Assembly (NCBI RefSeq): GCF_003286085.1
Contig: NW_020825294.1
Coordinates: forward strand, 5,580,001 to 5,644,000
From: Drosophila persimilis
Taxonomy: Eukaryota > Arthropoda > Insecta > Diptera > Drosophilidae
DNA length: 64,000 nucleotides
Direction: 5' to 3'
A model generated the notes under the pieces. The model searched no databases. It saw only the letters and a program-made list of their open reading frames with translations, and was not told the DNA's origin. Position 1 is the first letter of the stretch; each line of letters starts with the position of its first letter. A program made the translations under genes and the position numbers. Positions 25,281 to 39,200 of the stretch are shown piece by piece.

Positions 25281-25910
25281 GAGTGTCCCACCCGAAAACC
25301 AAACCAGCAAAATTCCTTGAAAAATCTATCTATGAAATGTATGTGCAATGTTGTTGAAAACCTTTTGTAAATAACCCAAAAACCTGTTGCTGCAACATCC
25401 AAAGAGAACGCAAGAGAGACAGACAGACAGAAAGAGAGAGAGAGAGAGTGAACGATGTTGCATGTGATGCTGAAGAGAGAGAGAGAGATCGTCGTGAACC
25501 ATAGACCGTTCGGTGAAAATGTGACCAGCGCTGAATGTGAGTCAAGGACAGCGGAAACGGAATCGGAAGCGGAAACGGTTTCACTGTATTGTAATTTTCT
25601 GTAGAATTATAACAGTATTAGTTAATTTAATTACGCGTAGGCCTAGCATCGTGTCCCATCCCCCCGTATCTGTATCTGTGTCTGTGTCTGTGTCTGAATC
25701 TGAATCTGTGTATTGTAATTTAATTTATCCACTTTCGTTGCTGTTGTCCATGTGTTCCTATAACTGCAATTATTGTGAAAATTCCACGCTGAATTAAATC
25801 CTTTAGACACTCCCCCCACCCCACTCCACCCCTCCAATGAAGTACTATAAACACTTATTTAAATGATGTGCAAAGAGAGAGAAACTGAATAAACAATTTA
25901 TAACACAAAG
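25281..25910 (+). other. mid: midline 3' UTR (predicted)
   Basis: This stretch follows the stop codon directly. It contains GAGA-rich runs (25431-25490) and TCTGTG hexamers (25665-25708). A canonical AATAAA at 25888-25893 makes a polyadenylation site near 25905-25915 likely. An upstream ATTAAA at about 25794 is a possible alternative. The extent is inference. Confidence 0.5.
25888..25893 (+). terminator. mid: Candidate midline polyadenylation signal
   Basis: AATAAA lies about 610 bp after the midline stop codon. Confidence 0.5.
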
Positions 25911-26011
25911 CGAGTAACATTCATTTATACTCGTATTTGAGTATTGTTTCGGAATGGCATGGGCTTTCCCCGATTTTATTTTGCAAACATGCGATTGCCA
26001 TTGCCATTGCT

Positions 26012-26032
26012 GGGGCTGGGACTGGGGCTGGG
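26012..26032 (+). other. G-quadruplex-type sequence
   Basis: Four G-runs (26012-26015, 26018-26020, 26024-26027, 26030-26032) have loops of 2, 3 and 2 bases. It lies about 120 bp beyond the candidate midline polyadenylation signal. Confidence 0.65.
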
Positions 26033-26826
26033 ACTGGCGCTGGGGCTGGACAATACGAGTAAGTGCTTCCATAAATATGGCCAACAATTAATAACGATGA
26101 TATTGCCAAAGGGGGTGGGGCTCTCGGCTCTCTTTCTTTCTCTCTCTGTCTGCTCTCTACGCTCGACTGTGGGGCACGTGATGCGCAGTCGCGCATGGCA
26201 GCAGCCCCGCCACTGACATTTATGCCCCGGCAATGAAATATAATTTATAGAATTTTGTGCTCTTTATGAAAGTCTAATTAATTACCGCTCCGTGTTTTAG
26301 TGCCTGCCAAAGGGTTGCATGCCATCAACAATGGATGCAGATGCAGTGAGTTGCAGTTGCAGTTGCACGCGACATGCGTCATCAATTTCTAATGATGTAT
26401 GTCTGTGGAGCAGACATTTGTTATTAATTCCATTACACTGCCACTTCCACTGCTCTTTCTTAGCAATTAACAATTTAAAGTGGCTGTTTAGTACAAAAGG
26501 TTGGACATCTCGGAATGGATACTAAAATGGTACTCTCAGATACTACTTTGTTGCAGTCCCCCTACAATTTGCATTTGAAAAGATCAATTGATTGGGAGGT
26601 TCACAAATAACCGATGGCTGATTAGGAAATTGTAGTCAACTGAAGATGTCAATGCCAGTAGGGAATTGAAAATATCAGCTACTTGTTAAAAATGAATACT
26701 GGCAATTGCCAACTTCTGGATAGACTTCTGTTTCTGTGCCGTGGGATTTTCGTATATATATCTAATATATAAGAACCTACTGCGCAGACAAACCAGATGA
26801 ACGAATCCAGTCAAATATACAAAAAA

Positions 26827-26868
26827 TGTGCGTGTGAGCATGTCGTAATCGCGTGAATCTCAATCACA
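26827..26868 (+). repeat. Dispersed repeat B, copy 1
   Basis: This 42-bp block beginning TGTGCGTGTGAGC matches 36172-36213 at 38 of 42 positions. Both copies lie 50-65 bp after a TAATATATAA/AAATATATAA-like stretch. The flanks differ, so it is a dispersed element of unknown family. Confidence 0.65.
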
Positions 26869-29844
26869 ATCACATACATCTACTTATGTGGTACAAATTC
26901 TCTTAGATAAATGGGAATCAAGTTTTCCGTAGATAAAAGCTGCCGTTTCATATTCCAAACGGATTAAAAGGGACATCCTTGATGACATTTCCACGGCAAA
27001 GCATACAAATAAATATAGTTACCAATCAATAGCATAGCCAATAAATATGAGTATTGACTTCATTTTCATCCACTCCATAGACATTTTCATACTTCCCGCC
27101 GTTTCGTTCCCAACCAACTGCCATATTTCCCTCACATTTGACATTCGAAACCACTCTGCTTACCATAACTAATCACCGTTCCTCACAGATACACACAAAA
27201 TCACACCAGCCGAAAACCACACACACACACACTGATACAAATGTTTAATAACTTAATTTTTGTTGCCCATAGGCCAGGCGGCAAGTTAGAAAATGGGCCT
27301 CAAAGAGAGGTTGACTGGGGGGCCGGCCCCGCATTTAAATATGGCTTATATAACCCCCATCCCAGTGCAGAGTCTTTTTACCTAACCGATAACTAACCAA
27401 TAATTATACACTTTGAAGCTTACAATTAAAAAATTTTTTTTTGACCAACGAGCCCACAAAACTTACTTCTTCTCTCCATTTACGCCACTTTCCAAATGTC
27501 TTAATTAAGGGACTTGGGGTTTCGGGCGGTGGGTAGAGAGAGAACAACTGTGAGAAAGTGTCATATTGTTATGAAAAATATATACAGTTTTACTCCAAAG
27601 TTACTGCGAGTCCTTGGGCTTGATTTAATTATTGGTTTAACAACTTTTTGTATTGATAACATATCAAGTTGTTTGAGGTTTTAATTACATATGGAAAAGA
27701 TACATAGTTCCAATGGGGAATAAAGGCAATTAATGTCAGAAAGTTAAGGGTGAAATACCCAGATCCTTCAGTATTTTACAGTACAATTGTTTCGCTGCTT
27801 TCCTTCCGTTAAAAATTTCCATATCTCTTCCTGCAAAGCGTTACAAATTCCAAACCACAAAAGTAACCTCCGCACCGAAGCATTATGGAATGTAGATGCC
27901 TGGAATTTTCTCACTCACTGCGACAAAGTCGTACACAAATTATCTCGCCACTAAAAATTTGCCTAATTTCCAACATAAATATGAGGCAAGTTATCTCCAG
28001 CGACCGATCTCGCAGGCGGCAACCTGACTAATTTTTCTGTGTTTTTTTTTCTGGGTTCTCAGCTTGGGCACGGGACATGGCCCAGGGAACGGGGAAGAGG
28101 GAACAGGAGCAGCACCCAAAAAAACAGAAATACACCCCCTTAAAAGGATGAGTCCCGGGATCTTGACCAGGCAGGCGCTAACAAATTTATGTCTTCTTCA
28201 GGCTTAGACAGCATAAAAGGTGCTACCAAATAAGAGACGGGGGAGAAAGGTAAAAAAAAGAACAGAGACAGAACCAGAAATACAGGTAAAGGCAAAGGCA
28301 AAGGTGGCTCATTACACACAATTTGCAGTTAGGTGCGAGCATATAAATTTCTTTGGCCAGCTTATCAAAATTATGTTAACTTTTATCTAAATTATTTTTT
28401 GTGCATTTCTGTGAAGAGGAATGCGTATGAGAGGGGTTGTTTCGCATAAATTGTATCTTGTTTTTTGGGGATTTTCTCTTTTATTAAGGAGTAGCTATTA
28501 TTTAGGACAGGGCACGAAATATCTTTGATTTATCTAAGGAGGTTATAGGAAGTTTTGGTTTTATTTCAGAGTTGATATTTCAAGATACCTTTACTACTAA
28601 CGGAATGTATGTATATCAAGAAGATATATTCCGTTCAACCAGTTTGAAGGAATATATTCGAAAGCCTGAACAATATATGTTTATATATATATGTATAATG
28701 CATTTCGTTGAATTTAATTGTCTAAAGCACATTTATGACACGGAAAGATGTCGTGATCCACTTAACAGTTTTGATGCACTAACCAGACCTTATGTTATAC
28801 CATTTAATTGGCCTCTCCATACCCCCCTCCCCATTCAGCAGAGCTTCGAATGAGGGCGGGGCACATTCACATTAGCCATGAACACGAGTTAATTATACCA
28901 TTAAATTTATTCAATTTATCAAAGAGCCAACGTGGAAACAACAAAAAACAACAAACGTCAGCTTGTCAAATGAAGATACATTTAGCCGCCGGACCGCAGT
29001 TCATTCGTCAACGGATCCGCTCAAATCGAATCGAATCGGTATCGTTTCGGCCTGTCCGCTCCATGATTTGGCAACTTTTTTCTGTGGCTATTGCCACTAT
29101 GCCCCGAAGGTCTACAAGTGTTGTGTGGCGTGTGTTGTGGGGATTGAGAGATGCTAGATGTAGGATGATAAATGGGAATTATTGACAAGAAGTTTTGGGG
29201 GAGGAAATTGACCGAAAAAAGAGTTCTAGGGTGATGCGGAAAACCACTAAATGATTGTTGGACTTTGGGTTTGTGGTAGGGAATGAACCTTTGGAGAAGG
29301 AAGATCCATTGAAGGAAAAAGGAAATATGGAAGTAGCAAAGTGAACCTTTGCTACCATCGAATGTCAGATATTTAAGAACAATAGGAACCTTCGTGTAAA
29401 GTATTCAGAAAAGAGTCATAAATGGTGCTAACATGGTCGAAAGTGTATTAATGACCGCTACTTAAAGGTAATTAATATACTTAAACTAATTAACAGGCAC
29501 GAGCTATAGAGTATCATCAAACCAAGTCATCTAAAGAACAAAAGGGATGCCTAAAATTCAGCTTTCGAAATTTTCACCTAACTAGAGAGGAACTATTAGA
29601 TTCTTATCACCCTACCTAAGCACTCTTTAAAAGCAAACAAAGCTCCAGAAAAGCCCACAGAATTATGAACATGAAAGCCTCAAAAGCAGTACCAATACCA
29701 GGGCCCGCTGAATTATGGTAATTTGAGTGCACATACTCACATCATATTAAATATTAAATATAGAGAGTATTTTTAACAAGGGTCCGCTGGAGAAATTAAT
29801 TTCACGACAGAGAAATATGCCAAAGGCCTCTTAGACCCGTCCAG

Positions 29845-29890
29845 AGCCCGAGTTCGAGTTCGAGTCGGTGGCCGAGTCCGAGTCCGGGTC
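29845..29890 (+). repeat. GAGTTC/GAGTCC hexanucleotide repeat
   Basis: These are imperfect tandem units of the same family as 19757-19801, in intergenic DNA. Confidence 0.75.
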
Positions 29891-32339
29891 CAACAAGCGA
29901 AGCCTACATCACACTTCAACACAATCCGGCAATTTCATCGAATGCCAGACGGGGCTAAGGATGGGGCTGGTGCTGGGATGGCCCCAATTGCATTTCACGT
30001 TCCGCCAGTGGAAATTTCCCCAAACTCCACATCTCTGGCTCCACTCTGGGGCAAGCATGCATGTTGTGTGCTGTGTGTTGTGTCTGTTTTGTCTGCATAT
30101 TGAAAATTTGCATGTTTAAGCATATCCTTGCCAACACTTTCCATGCGGATACCCACATACCACGAGCACTGTACTCGTATATGCTATATACTTTGTAGCG
30201 GGGCGAGTGCGAGTAAACTATATATGGGATAAATATATGGGATATTTATACACACATGTATCCAGGGGCAGGGCAAGGCAAGGCAACATGCCGGAAGTGG
30301 TTGCAGTTTAAAGCTTATCGCTGCAATTTAAGTTAGTCCGCCAGGGATACGGATACGCCTTGGCGAGGGCGAGGCCCTGGCATAGTTATACTCCCCAAAA
30401 GCATGGGCTCTCGAAAGGTGTAACAGAATTCGAGAAGATTTGTCACTCTAAAGAAGGAGTGAACCAAAGTGCCACTTTATGGCACGAAATTTTGTTGGGG
30501 TATCTTTTAAAAGTGGCTCCACAAGACACAAATAGAGAACTCTCGAAGAGTGTGGAAGCCATTTCCCTCCATAGAGTTTCGTTCATCTACCATAGGGTAT
30601 CAATCTCTATACCCGTTTTCCACTCAAATAAAAATAATTTCCGTGTAAATGGGTTTTGCAATTTCGTGCACGATGCCTGACGCCACGTTCAATGAACTCC
30701 TCCTTCTACCCACAAAAAAGGGGAAGGGCGGTGGGCCTATTGTGGGCCAGCTCTGAAAGGTTCATTAGCAGCTGTCAACTGGCTAGTGAAGTGCCCAAGA
30801 AAAGATCCTCAAGATAACCAAAAACTACGAGTAGAGTCCTATATATATGGGCTAGAAAATGAACTGGCTGCTGATTGATCTGCTGAAGTCTTCATCAATA
30901 TCATCATCATCATCTGCATCAGCTGGAAAACGTATCCCTGAGTGACTATTAATAAATGACAACTCTGCATTAACAAATGCAATAATGCAATGAAAAATGT
31001 ACATTTCATTTGGGGGCCAGACTCGACTCGCAAAAGTATCTGTCAGATACAAGCAGAGGCTAGGCGAGGCGAGGCGAGGCTGTACGTGGCTCAGTTTTTG
31101 GTGTTGACATTTGAGAAATTTGTAGCTCATCTTTTGCTGGCATATCTGGATGGCAGGCAAAGGGCTTCTCCGGACAAAAACTGCAGACGGCGACAGCAGC
31201 TTTGCCACTAATTACAAACACACACACACACACAGGCACGCACATGCAGGGATATAGAGGCATAGACTGAGACGAGGCAGTGGCAAAGAGAGTGAGGCAG
31301 AGACAACTTGAGTGGCACATTTGCACATGCGACCGCACAGAATGAAATGTATCTTATGGCTGCCAGGCATCTGCTGCTGCTGCTGCTGCTGCTCCATGTG
31401 TGGGTTCTGTGGGGGCGTCTGCCTCGTCGTCAGCTGCAGGCCAACTTAATTGCCTTGCTTATTTCGTTATTGGCTGTAATAAGATGTCAACGCTGTGCAG
31501 ATAATTCACCACAATTCAAGAAAATCACAAAATGGAAGGAAAAGAATAGAAACATTTACAAAGAATTTACATGTTTGAGGATATAATATTTAGAGACTTT
31601 TAAATGGCAATTATATTTATCACTGATTGTTTGAGAATTTATTTCATTTTAATTTCAATTTTTATCAAATAAAATATTATTCCCACAATCCTTAATGTAT
31701 CCCTTTGGGGAATCTATTTTGAAAAAATACTACGAATATCTTTTAGTATTCTTACTTTTTTATACGTTTTCCCCCCAATATTTCCCTTCCGTTCATTTAT
31801 TTGCCACGAGCACGCTTCAATGAGGCACGAAGTGAATTTAATGTCCAAAATGTGGATAAAAAACTTTATTCTAGTTCATAAATCTCGCATATACTCGTAT
31901 TTTTTGTAGTTTTCATGTTTTTCGTCGCCTTAACACATTCTTTATGGCCCTGTGAATTATGTGCGACGAGGCGGGCGAAAATAATAATCAAAATAATCAG
32001 CGATGCCAGAATCCAATAAAACCTAATATTAATCAGGTGCGAAATATACGACAGCAGATCAAAGCCAACTTTTAAATAGAACCAGAACCCCACTCGAGTG
32101 AGGGTCCGTTGCGTGGCCAAGCGGACAGCAGCGTCGACGAATGCAAAATGAAAGCAAAGGAGTAAAGAGAAAACCGCTTGACGGAGGACGGTGAGCAAAG
32201 AGAGAAAAGAGAACTGGAGTTTTGGCCCCAAGGAGAGCTAAGAGAACGGTGGCACGCAGTGGAAGAAGAGCGACAAGTTTTGAGTGATCAAAAAGTGGGG
32301 CGGCCATTTTGGCGGGGGACCCAAAAGCTGCTCAAGCTC

Positions 32340-32700
32340 TCGCAAGTGAGCGAGAGACAGAGAGACAGAAAGAGAGAGAGGGAGAGAGCAACAGTGAGCG
32401 AGTGCGCAAGACTTCCAGTGTCGCGTATGTATTCCAGATTCCAGTCGGGGAAACTGAGTGCAAAACTGAGAGAGAGTCTCCCTCTCTTTCTCTCTCGCTG
32501 AGTGCGTGTTTGTGTGTGTGTGTGTGAGTGCTAAGCAGGCAGATGATTGAGGGCGTTGCTTGGCAAAAATGGCAGCAAAATGTTGAAAGCTTTAACTACA
32601 GCGCACGCACTCAGGCGGGAAAGAGAAGGCGACAGGCAAGGAGACAAGAAGAAAGAGCAGGACCGAGTGCTTGTGTGTGTGTGTGTGTGTGTGTGGTGGG
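32340..32700 (+). repeat. GAGA-rich and GT dinucleotide repeat cluster
   Basis: A GAGAGA-type purine tract (32345-32400) is followed by GT runs at about 32508-32526 and 32672-32694. Translated open frames across it are repeat artefacts. Confidence 0.8.
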
Positions 32701-33087
32701 GTGGCAAAACAAGATGGTAGTGCAGCAGGCAGACAAGTTGCAACTTGTCCGTAGCTTGTTAACAATTGCAGCACAGCACTCAAATAAATGAGCCAAAGGA
32801 GTAGCAGCAGCAGCAGCAGCAGCAGGCGAAAGAAGAAGCCAGCCCAAGGATTGACTCTCCGCCATTGTGTGAGTGCCTGTATCTGTGTCTGCGTGTACTT
32901 TTGTATCTGCGAGTGTGCTCGGAGAAATTAGTTTTGGCCGTAGCCAGAAGTAGAAGCAGAAGAAGAAGGAACCGTACCAGATGTTGTTGTTGCCAGGCTG
33001 CAGGCAATATACTTAATTAAAAGTCGCACGAGACAAAAGCCAAGCAGAAAACAGATTAAAAACACCAGCGAAAATGTAGCACCGAAC

Positions 33088-33295
33088 CTTGAATACCCTT
33101 GCTGATACGCTTTTCATATGGCAGATAATGTAAAGCTTCACATTATTGAGAAAATCTATATTATTTCCATCGGGATTGTTATCCAAATTTTTCACAGAAA
33201 AATATTGGCACTCTTACAAAATTTTAATGATTTTTTTATTAGTTTGACAAATACAAGTTTTGATACTTTAAAAATAGCAAGGGAATAGCTCTTAA
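33088..33295. mobile_element. Probable second copy of the TIR element
   Basis: The right end (33267-33295) is nearly the same as the termini of 10658-10817 and finishes with GGGAATAGCTCTTAA. A diverged inverted partner is plausible near 33090 (AATACCCTTGCTGAT against ATTCCCTTGCTAT in the complement), which would give an element of about 210 bp. The right end is clear. The left end is tentative. Confidence 0.45.
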
Positions 33296-36171
33296 TGTAT
33301 GAGTATAAGTGTCGTTATTCATCCGAGTTTACGGTGTGATTTAGGTGAAGTTTAGTTACACTTCCCCTAGTTTTTAGCTAAAATCATTAACATATGTATA
33401 AGTAAAGACGTAGGGATATCCAATAAGTATCGTACGTCCAATGAAAATCACAATAATACCCTCTGCAAGAGTATATCTAGGCGTCGTAGTTTGCATACAA
33501 GGCTGCCCTGCTCGATGCTGCTGCTGCATCACCCTTTTCCTCAACCACCTTTCTCTGCCCCTAGTGACCAAGCCCACTCCCCACCCAGACCCCCCTTTCA
33601 CTGGCAATTGTTTGTCACTCAACAACGTTGTTCCTCTTTCATTTTCCCTGCCCTCACTCCTGTAGTTTTTCAGTTGTTTCTTGTTTTTATTTTCTTTTTG
33701 GGTTGTCAGGGACATTTTACTTAGATCTTCAAAGAGCAGTCCAATTGTTGTTGTCGCCGCCAATTCTGATTATTCACATCGATTGGAATCTGTGAAATTC
33801 TCACGAATTGACACTTTTAGCCACTTGGGTGGTTCTTCTGGTTCTAAATTTACGCACCTTGCTGCTGCTGCTAATGCTGTTGCCTGTTGCCGCTGAATGT
33901 TGCAAGTGCCATTCGACACATTGCCTGATGCAATGACAAACCAATTGATTCGATGGCTATGCCAAGAATTCGTTCATCCCATCATTTCTGTGTGGTCTGC
34001 ACTGTGGGTTGGATAGGAAAATGTGCATCAGAAAAGACTGACAAACAGAGGGAAACTTCTCTGTTGATTCAGATCTAAGATACACTCCGTTGATTCCTTC
34101 TATGATGTGAAAATAGATGTCCCCTAAAGGGCTCTAATTTGTCTCTAATTTCCATTTGGTTCCCATTGAAACTGCAGGAAATTCTCCGAATAAAAACCAA
34201 CTCATGTTCAGATCCCCCGCAAATGATCTATCAATCGCCCCCGATGACTTTTCAACTTTTGTCGGAAGACTCGTGTTAACCGAAGCACCTGTCCTGCGCG
34301 AGACTTCCCTTCACCCCACTCCTGGAGGACGTCATGCGGTTTTCCAGCTAAAACGGGGTTACAGATCGATCCTCAGTTCGGGGACTACCACGTTATGGGG
34401 CGCGTGTTCGTTCGGTAGGCATTAAATTATTATAGTTTACATTTACGATTAATTAATTACAAATATATCAGAATGGACCGCTCTCCGCATCGGAGAGAGA
34501 CAAATTGATAAATGAATGTAGTGGGATATTTATGTGCATTTTCAGAGCTCGCGGGGAGAATTCACCTGTTCCACAGATGGAAAAACACATGTCCGCCGAT
34601 GATGATGAACTCTCCTCCTCTATGGCTATAAATAGCTACAGACTCACACACAAAACGGTCTTGATTAATGTCACCCAGTTAGTGCGAAATTAGATGAGAA
34701 ATTGTCAAATGAAACATTTATAGCCACTAACCCAATAAATTATTATTTATGTCGCAGCCAATGTGAAAAGTGACAGCCAGCACAGCACACACACACACAT
34801 GGGGCACTATCGGATTTCAAACGGATCCATTAAATTATTATGAAAATGTTCTCGTTTCTTTCCCATTTTTATTTTGTTTTTTTTTTTTTGGCGTCAGTTT
34901 TGCGCACGAGGTCTGGAAATTGTTTTGGACAGCAGGGTTGGGGCGGTGGGAGGCCCACACAAGTGGCAGCTCCAACGGAAAAAAAGAGTATCGAAAATAA
35001 AAACCATTCAGGCATCACATATGCAACATCGAACCGAAATGGGAGTCGAAGATGGCATACCCTAAAGGCAGGCCGATTCAGAATTGATATGCGTCCCACC
35101 TACTTTATATAGCTGCAGTATCCTTCGCAGAGAGTATAAATAACGGGCAGACCGCAAACGCTAATGAGCACGTCGAAATTTATGACATTCCAGCAGAAGC
35201 ACCACCATGAACCTCCATTGGGCATTTGGGCATTTGGGCATGTTGCATGCACCGCATAATTCTCACACTTCGACAGGCAGCCAACATAAAAATAAGAGAA
35301 TTCAAATTGAATGCCGCCGAAGCCCCCATCGGTCGGGGCCCCCCCTTCTCATTGCCAACACATTGGAAATGTCAAATTTAGTTGACAATTAATAAATTAT
35401 GCGAACGGGGCGCTTAAGTGGCGCCAGAGCGGGGACCAGGACGTCACATTTTCATATAGCCATTAATTTTAAATAATTATGAGACGGAGAGAGAGTGGGA
35501 GAAATCACAACAGTCCCTATGGGTGGGCCATGTGTGGGGGAGCAGTCTCTTAATTAACTGAGTGCCAGCAAGATCCTTGCCACAAATTGTTCACACTTCA
35601 ACGTTTTCTCTGGGCTGTCTTATTTTTTTTTAATGCCTAGAGTGAGTTCCGTTCCGTTCCGTTCCTGCCAGCCTGTCTACCTTTCTCCCCCTCGCCACGT
35701 GTTTTACTTTTCTCGTGAAAAAAAAGCAATGTACACCCTGGCAGCCCCACGATTTTTGGGGCATCTAATTGACATGTTAGTGACACATGTTGCCGCAACT
35801 TACTCAGCCGCGAGGCGCTCCTGGGCGAGGACCTCACACGAGCTGCCGCCAGCAGCCGAAAATGTCAGCGTAATACGAGTCGATGATATATGTTTAGGGA
35901 GCCTCGGTTCGTTAGTTCGGAATTATTTATACGGAAAATCTTGTGACATTGACAGAGAGCCACGAAACACGTCGGAGAGCTTTAGGTTTTGAATAACAAA
36001 GGGCACCCAGCCAGTCACAGATGATGATATTGAACTTGCAACTTTATTTGGGGTGGAAAAGAGCTTATAATTACGACGAAATATTAGGGGAAATGCATAA
36101 AGTCTTGAGGTAAGTATATATTAAATATATAAAAGTCTCGCGTCACGATGAAATATGCGAAATAACGAATA

Positions 36172-36213
36172 TGTGCGTGTGAGCTTGTCGCAATTGCGTG
36201 AATCTCATTCACA
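36172..36213 (+). repeat. Dispersed repeat B, copy 2
   Basis: This copy is 38/42 identical to 26827-26868, in the same orientation 9.3 kb away. Confidence 0.65.
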
Positions 36214-39200
36214 AGAGGCACGGGATGAACGTTACCAACATAGACAATCGTCTGTACCGCAGTTATCACAACTTTGATGGATACTCTCTCAAACTCTCTA
36301 AAACCCAATCCTAAATCAAATAAACACTTATCCAATACCTCATTAAATTAAGGCTCAACTTTAACTTCCTGTATCGGATATCATTTCACTTACACATCCT
36401 AATCCACACCCCTCAGCCCTGACACACAACACTCTGTCCCCATCCCCAAGCTCCGACCGCCGCTCGCTCATCTGTGGTAATCCCAACAATCCCCGCCATT
36501 TTCATAGGCCATTAAAATTAACAATTATGTTGTTCGGCCCGGATATGTTCGGGGAGTCTCGGATGTAAGCCGCTCTATGCGCAATGCCAAATCCGTTTCT
36601 AATTTTTAAATTCGGCAACAAAGGGGATTGGACTGGGAGTCGGACACCGGGCGATAATCGCCAATGGACCGACCGTCCGCCAGTCGGCTAACTAAGGCTC
36701 TGACACCCGCCCACTCACTTATAGACACCACATACACAGAAGACGGGCGCACACACACGTGTCACGGCTGCCTGTCTGTCTCTCGGTGCCACTGACAGCT
36801 ACAAATTGTGCTACAAGGCTGGGCTTTGGAGCGGGGCCAGAGGTTGCCAGGGGTTTGGTTTCTGTTTGGGATTCAGATTGGGTTTTGGACACTTCCAGTG
36901 CTGCGTAGACATTGTATACTTGGCCCAAAAAAGTAAACGTCAACGCCGACGCCGAAGCCACGTTCGTGTAACTTTCAGCATAATGACCCAGACACGTGGC
37001 TGTCTAATGTGGCCAGGAGAGTGAGAATGTTAGTGAGAGATCAGCACAGGGGTTGAGTGGTAACGGGGGGGGCGGTCTCACTCTCCGCCATTGTTTTTCA
37101 ACATTTTTATGGTAAAATGTTTAATGAGCAGGGCGGGACACGCCTTGGATGGTAGGTTTGGTGTACCTTTATGGCCTGGCTCTGACGCAAGCCTCGTTTT
37201 TAATACATTTTATTGCAGTTTGGGATTTGCCCTGACAAGGATTTGCTCAGCTTTCGGTGCAATTAAATGCGTGCCAAATTGTTGGACTAATTGAAATTGC
37301 CCTCTGATATCCAATTAAACTAAGTGCAGCTTCTGATTTCCACATTTCCACTAGCCGAGGCACTGCTTCTGGCTGGTGTGAAATTTTCTGGGGAGTGAGG
37401 GATTCTGTTTAATAGTTTAAGAAGTGGGGAGGGGGGACTTAGTCGTTTGAAGAGTTGAAATTAGTTGCTATGGGGATTAATTGGTAGAAAAATTCGTTTA
37501 AATAAAAGTAGAATAGAATTGCAATAGAATAAAAACTGATAACTGTTATATCTAGTAAAATATTTTCCAGATTCTTGTTGCATTTCCCAATACGATAATA
37601 ATGTACCACCATATCATCATGGGTGTTTTTGCTGTCCCTAATATTTATATCATTTCTATTTGCGGATTGCCCTTTTTTCAATGAAAACAAATTGTTGGCC
37701 CTGCCTTTGGCTGCTATGACTTCATTAGCCTCTCCCTGTCCTCCCGCCCATCCCCCGGCCCAGATCGGTTGTCATTGATATGGACAATCCATCAATCATA
37801 CATCGGGCTGGTGGCTTGGGCTAGTGGTTCGGGTTCAGGAGGTAGCCTAGATTCTAATCTTTATACTTGGGCCAAAAAGTTAATTTACTTATAATTGCCG
37901 AGCCGAGTCCAAGTCGGAGAGTCACTCGCTTGTTGTTCGGTCAGTTCTGTTGGTAATGACTTGTAATTCCGCTAATGAGACCGGGACGGGGCACTGAGTC
38001 GGTCTCCGATCCCTGCTATCCGAAATTGTTACATGTGTAAGTGTGACGCTAGCGATAAGAGATAGAAAGCGCGGGCATTTCAATTAGAGTGGAATACCCC
38101 ATACCCCATGCCACATGCCCCAAGCCGCATGCCATGGGCTGGAAGATAGGGAACTGGTTTGGTTCTCTTTCGATCTCTTCCTGTCGATATTAACGCGCAA
38201 TAAATTAGCACAAACATCTCGACGGCGAGGTGAGAGAATCTCTGGACCTCTTTCTCTTTCTCTCTCTCCGATTCCGATTCCCGACCCGACCCGACTCTTC
38301 TCAGCCAAATTGCAAACGCGTCTAGCATGCAGAGGCAGCGTTAGCGTGCGGTCCACTAACTTTCCCGATCCCTGAACCATCCGATCCCCTGCCATTCTTC
38401 CCAGTTCTCAATCTCGATGCGATGCGATGCGATGCGCTGCGCATAATCTTCCCGACTCTTTCGACGGTTAATTTCAGTTTGAGATAATTATAGAGCGGCT
38501 GCCACCAAAGGCCCAGGCCCTGCCCCTGCCCCTGCTCTGTTCCAAACCGACTTTAGCGGCGGCGGCGGCGTCGGCATCGGTGGCAGATTCGGAGCAGTTG
38601 CAAGGTGCCCTGCCACGGCCTGCCTGCCACAAGGGGCCAAGGTGGCATGCGCTTGCACGCGCTCGAATTTATTATTAGCCCTCTCCGACAATCAAGCTGA
38701 TGCGGCCGATGAGGCTGTTGCCGTTGCTGTTCCTGCCGCTGAGATGCCGCAGATCAGATCGGGGCGTTGAGTGTAGTAAGTGATAGTGGGCAGCAGTTCC
38801 ACCAGAATGGGAATCCGCAGACGCGGCAGATGCCCCAGAATGGGAATCCAAAAAGAAGAGTCCGCGGAGGAAGCGAAATCAGCAGCCAAAGCGGTTACTC
38901 GGTGCATAATTATTCGCGGAGATCGAGGGTTCGAGGGATCGAGGGTATATTGAGTATATGCAAATGGTTGTAACAACTAGAATATGGCGTGATTACCGAG
39001 CGTTTAGTCAGGCTTGAGATGATCTACCTGAATAATGTGAGGTTATCATAGCATTCGAAGATTGCAGGAGATGAGGAGTTCCGAATACGTGTAATAGAGA
39101 TGGTACGGAGTCGTGGATTAGGAAGATCAATGGGTATAATCGTGGAAAACTAATAAGATTCAATGGAGATGAGAGTAATAAAATAAGAACAAAGTAAAAG

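Larger units (their letters stand above)
25911..33087. other. Intergenic DNA downstream of midline, first part
   Basis: I see no supportable gene. The contents are a G-run cluster (26012-26032), dispersed repeat B copy 1 (26827-26868), GAGTTC/GAGTCC hexamers (29845-29890), a CTG run (31371-31394), and a purine-rich and GT-rich cluster (32340-32700). The ORFs are short and low complexity. Confidence 0.55.

Noticed and set aside
24633..25310. 225-codon open frame on the minus strand across midline exon 6
   Set aside because: It is a shadow of the GC-rich third positions of the real exon. Its translation is Arg/Gly/Cys-rich with no domain.
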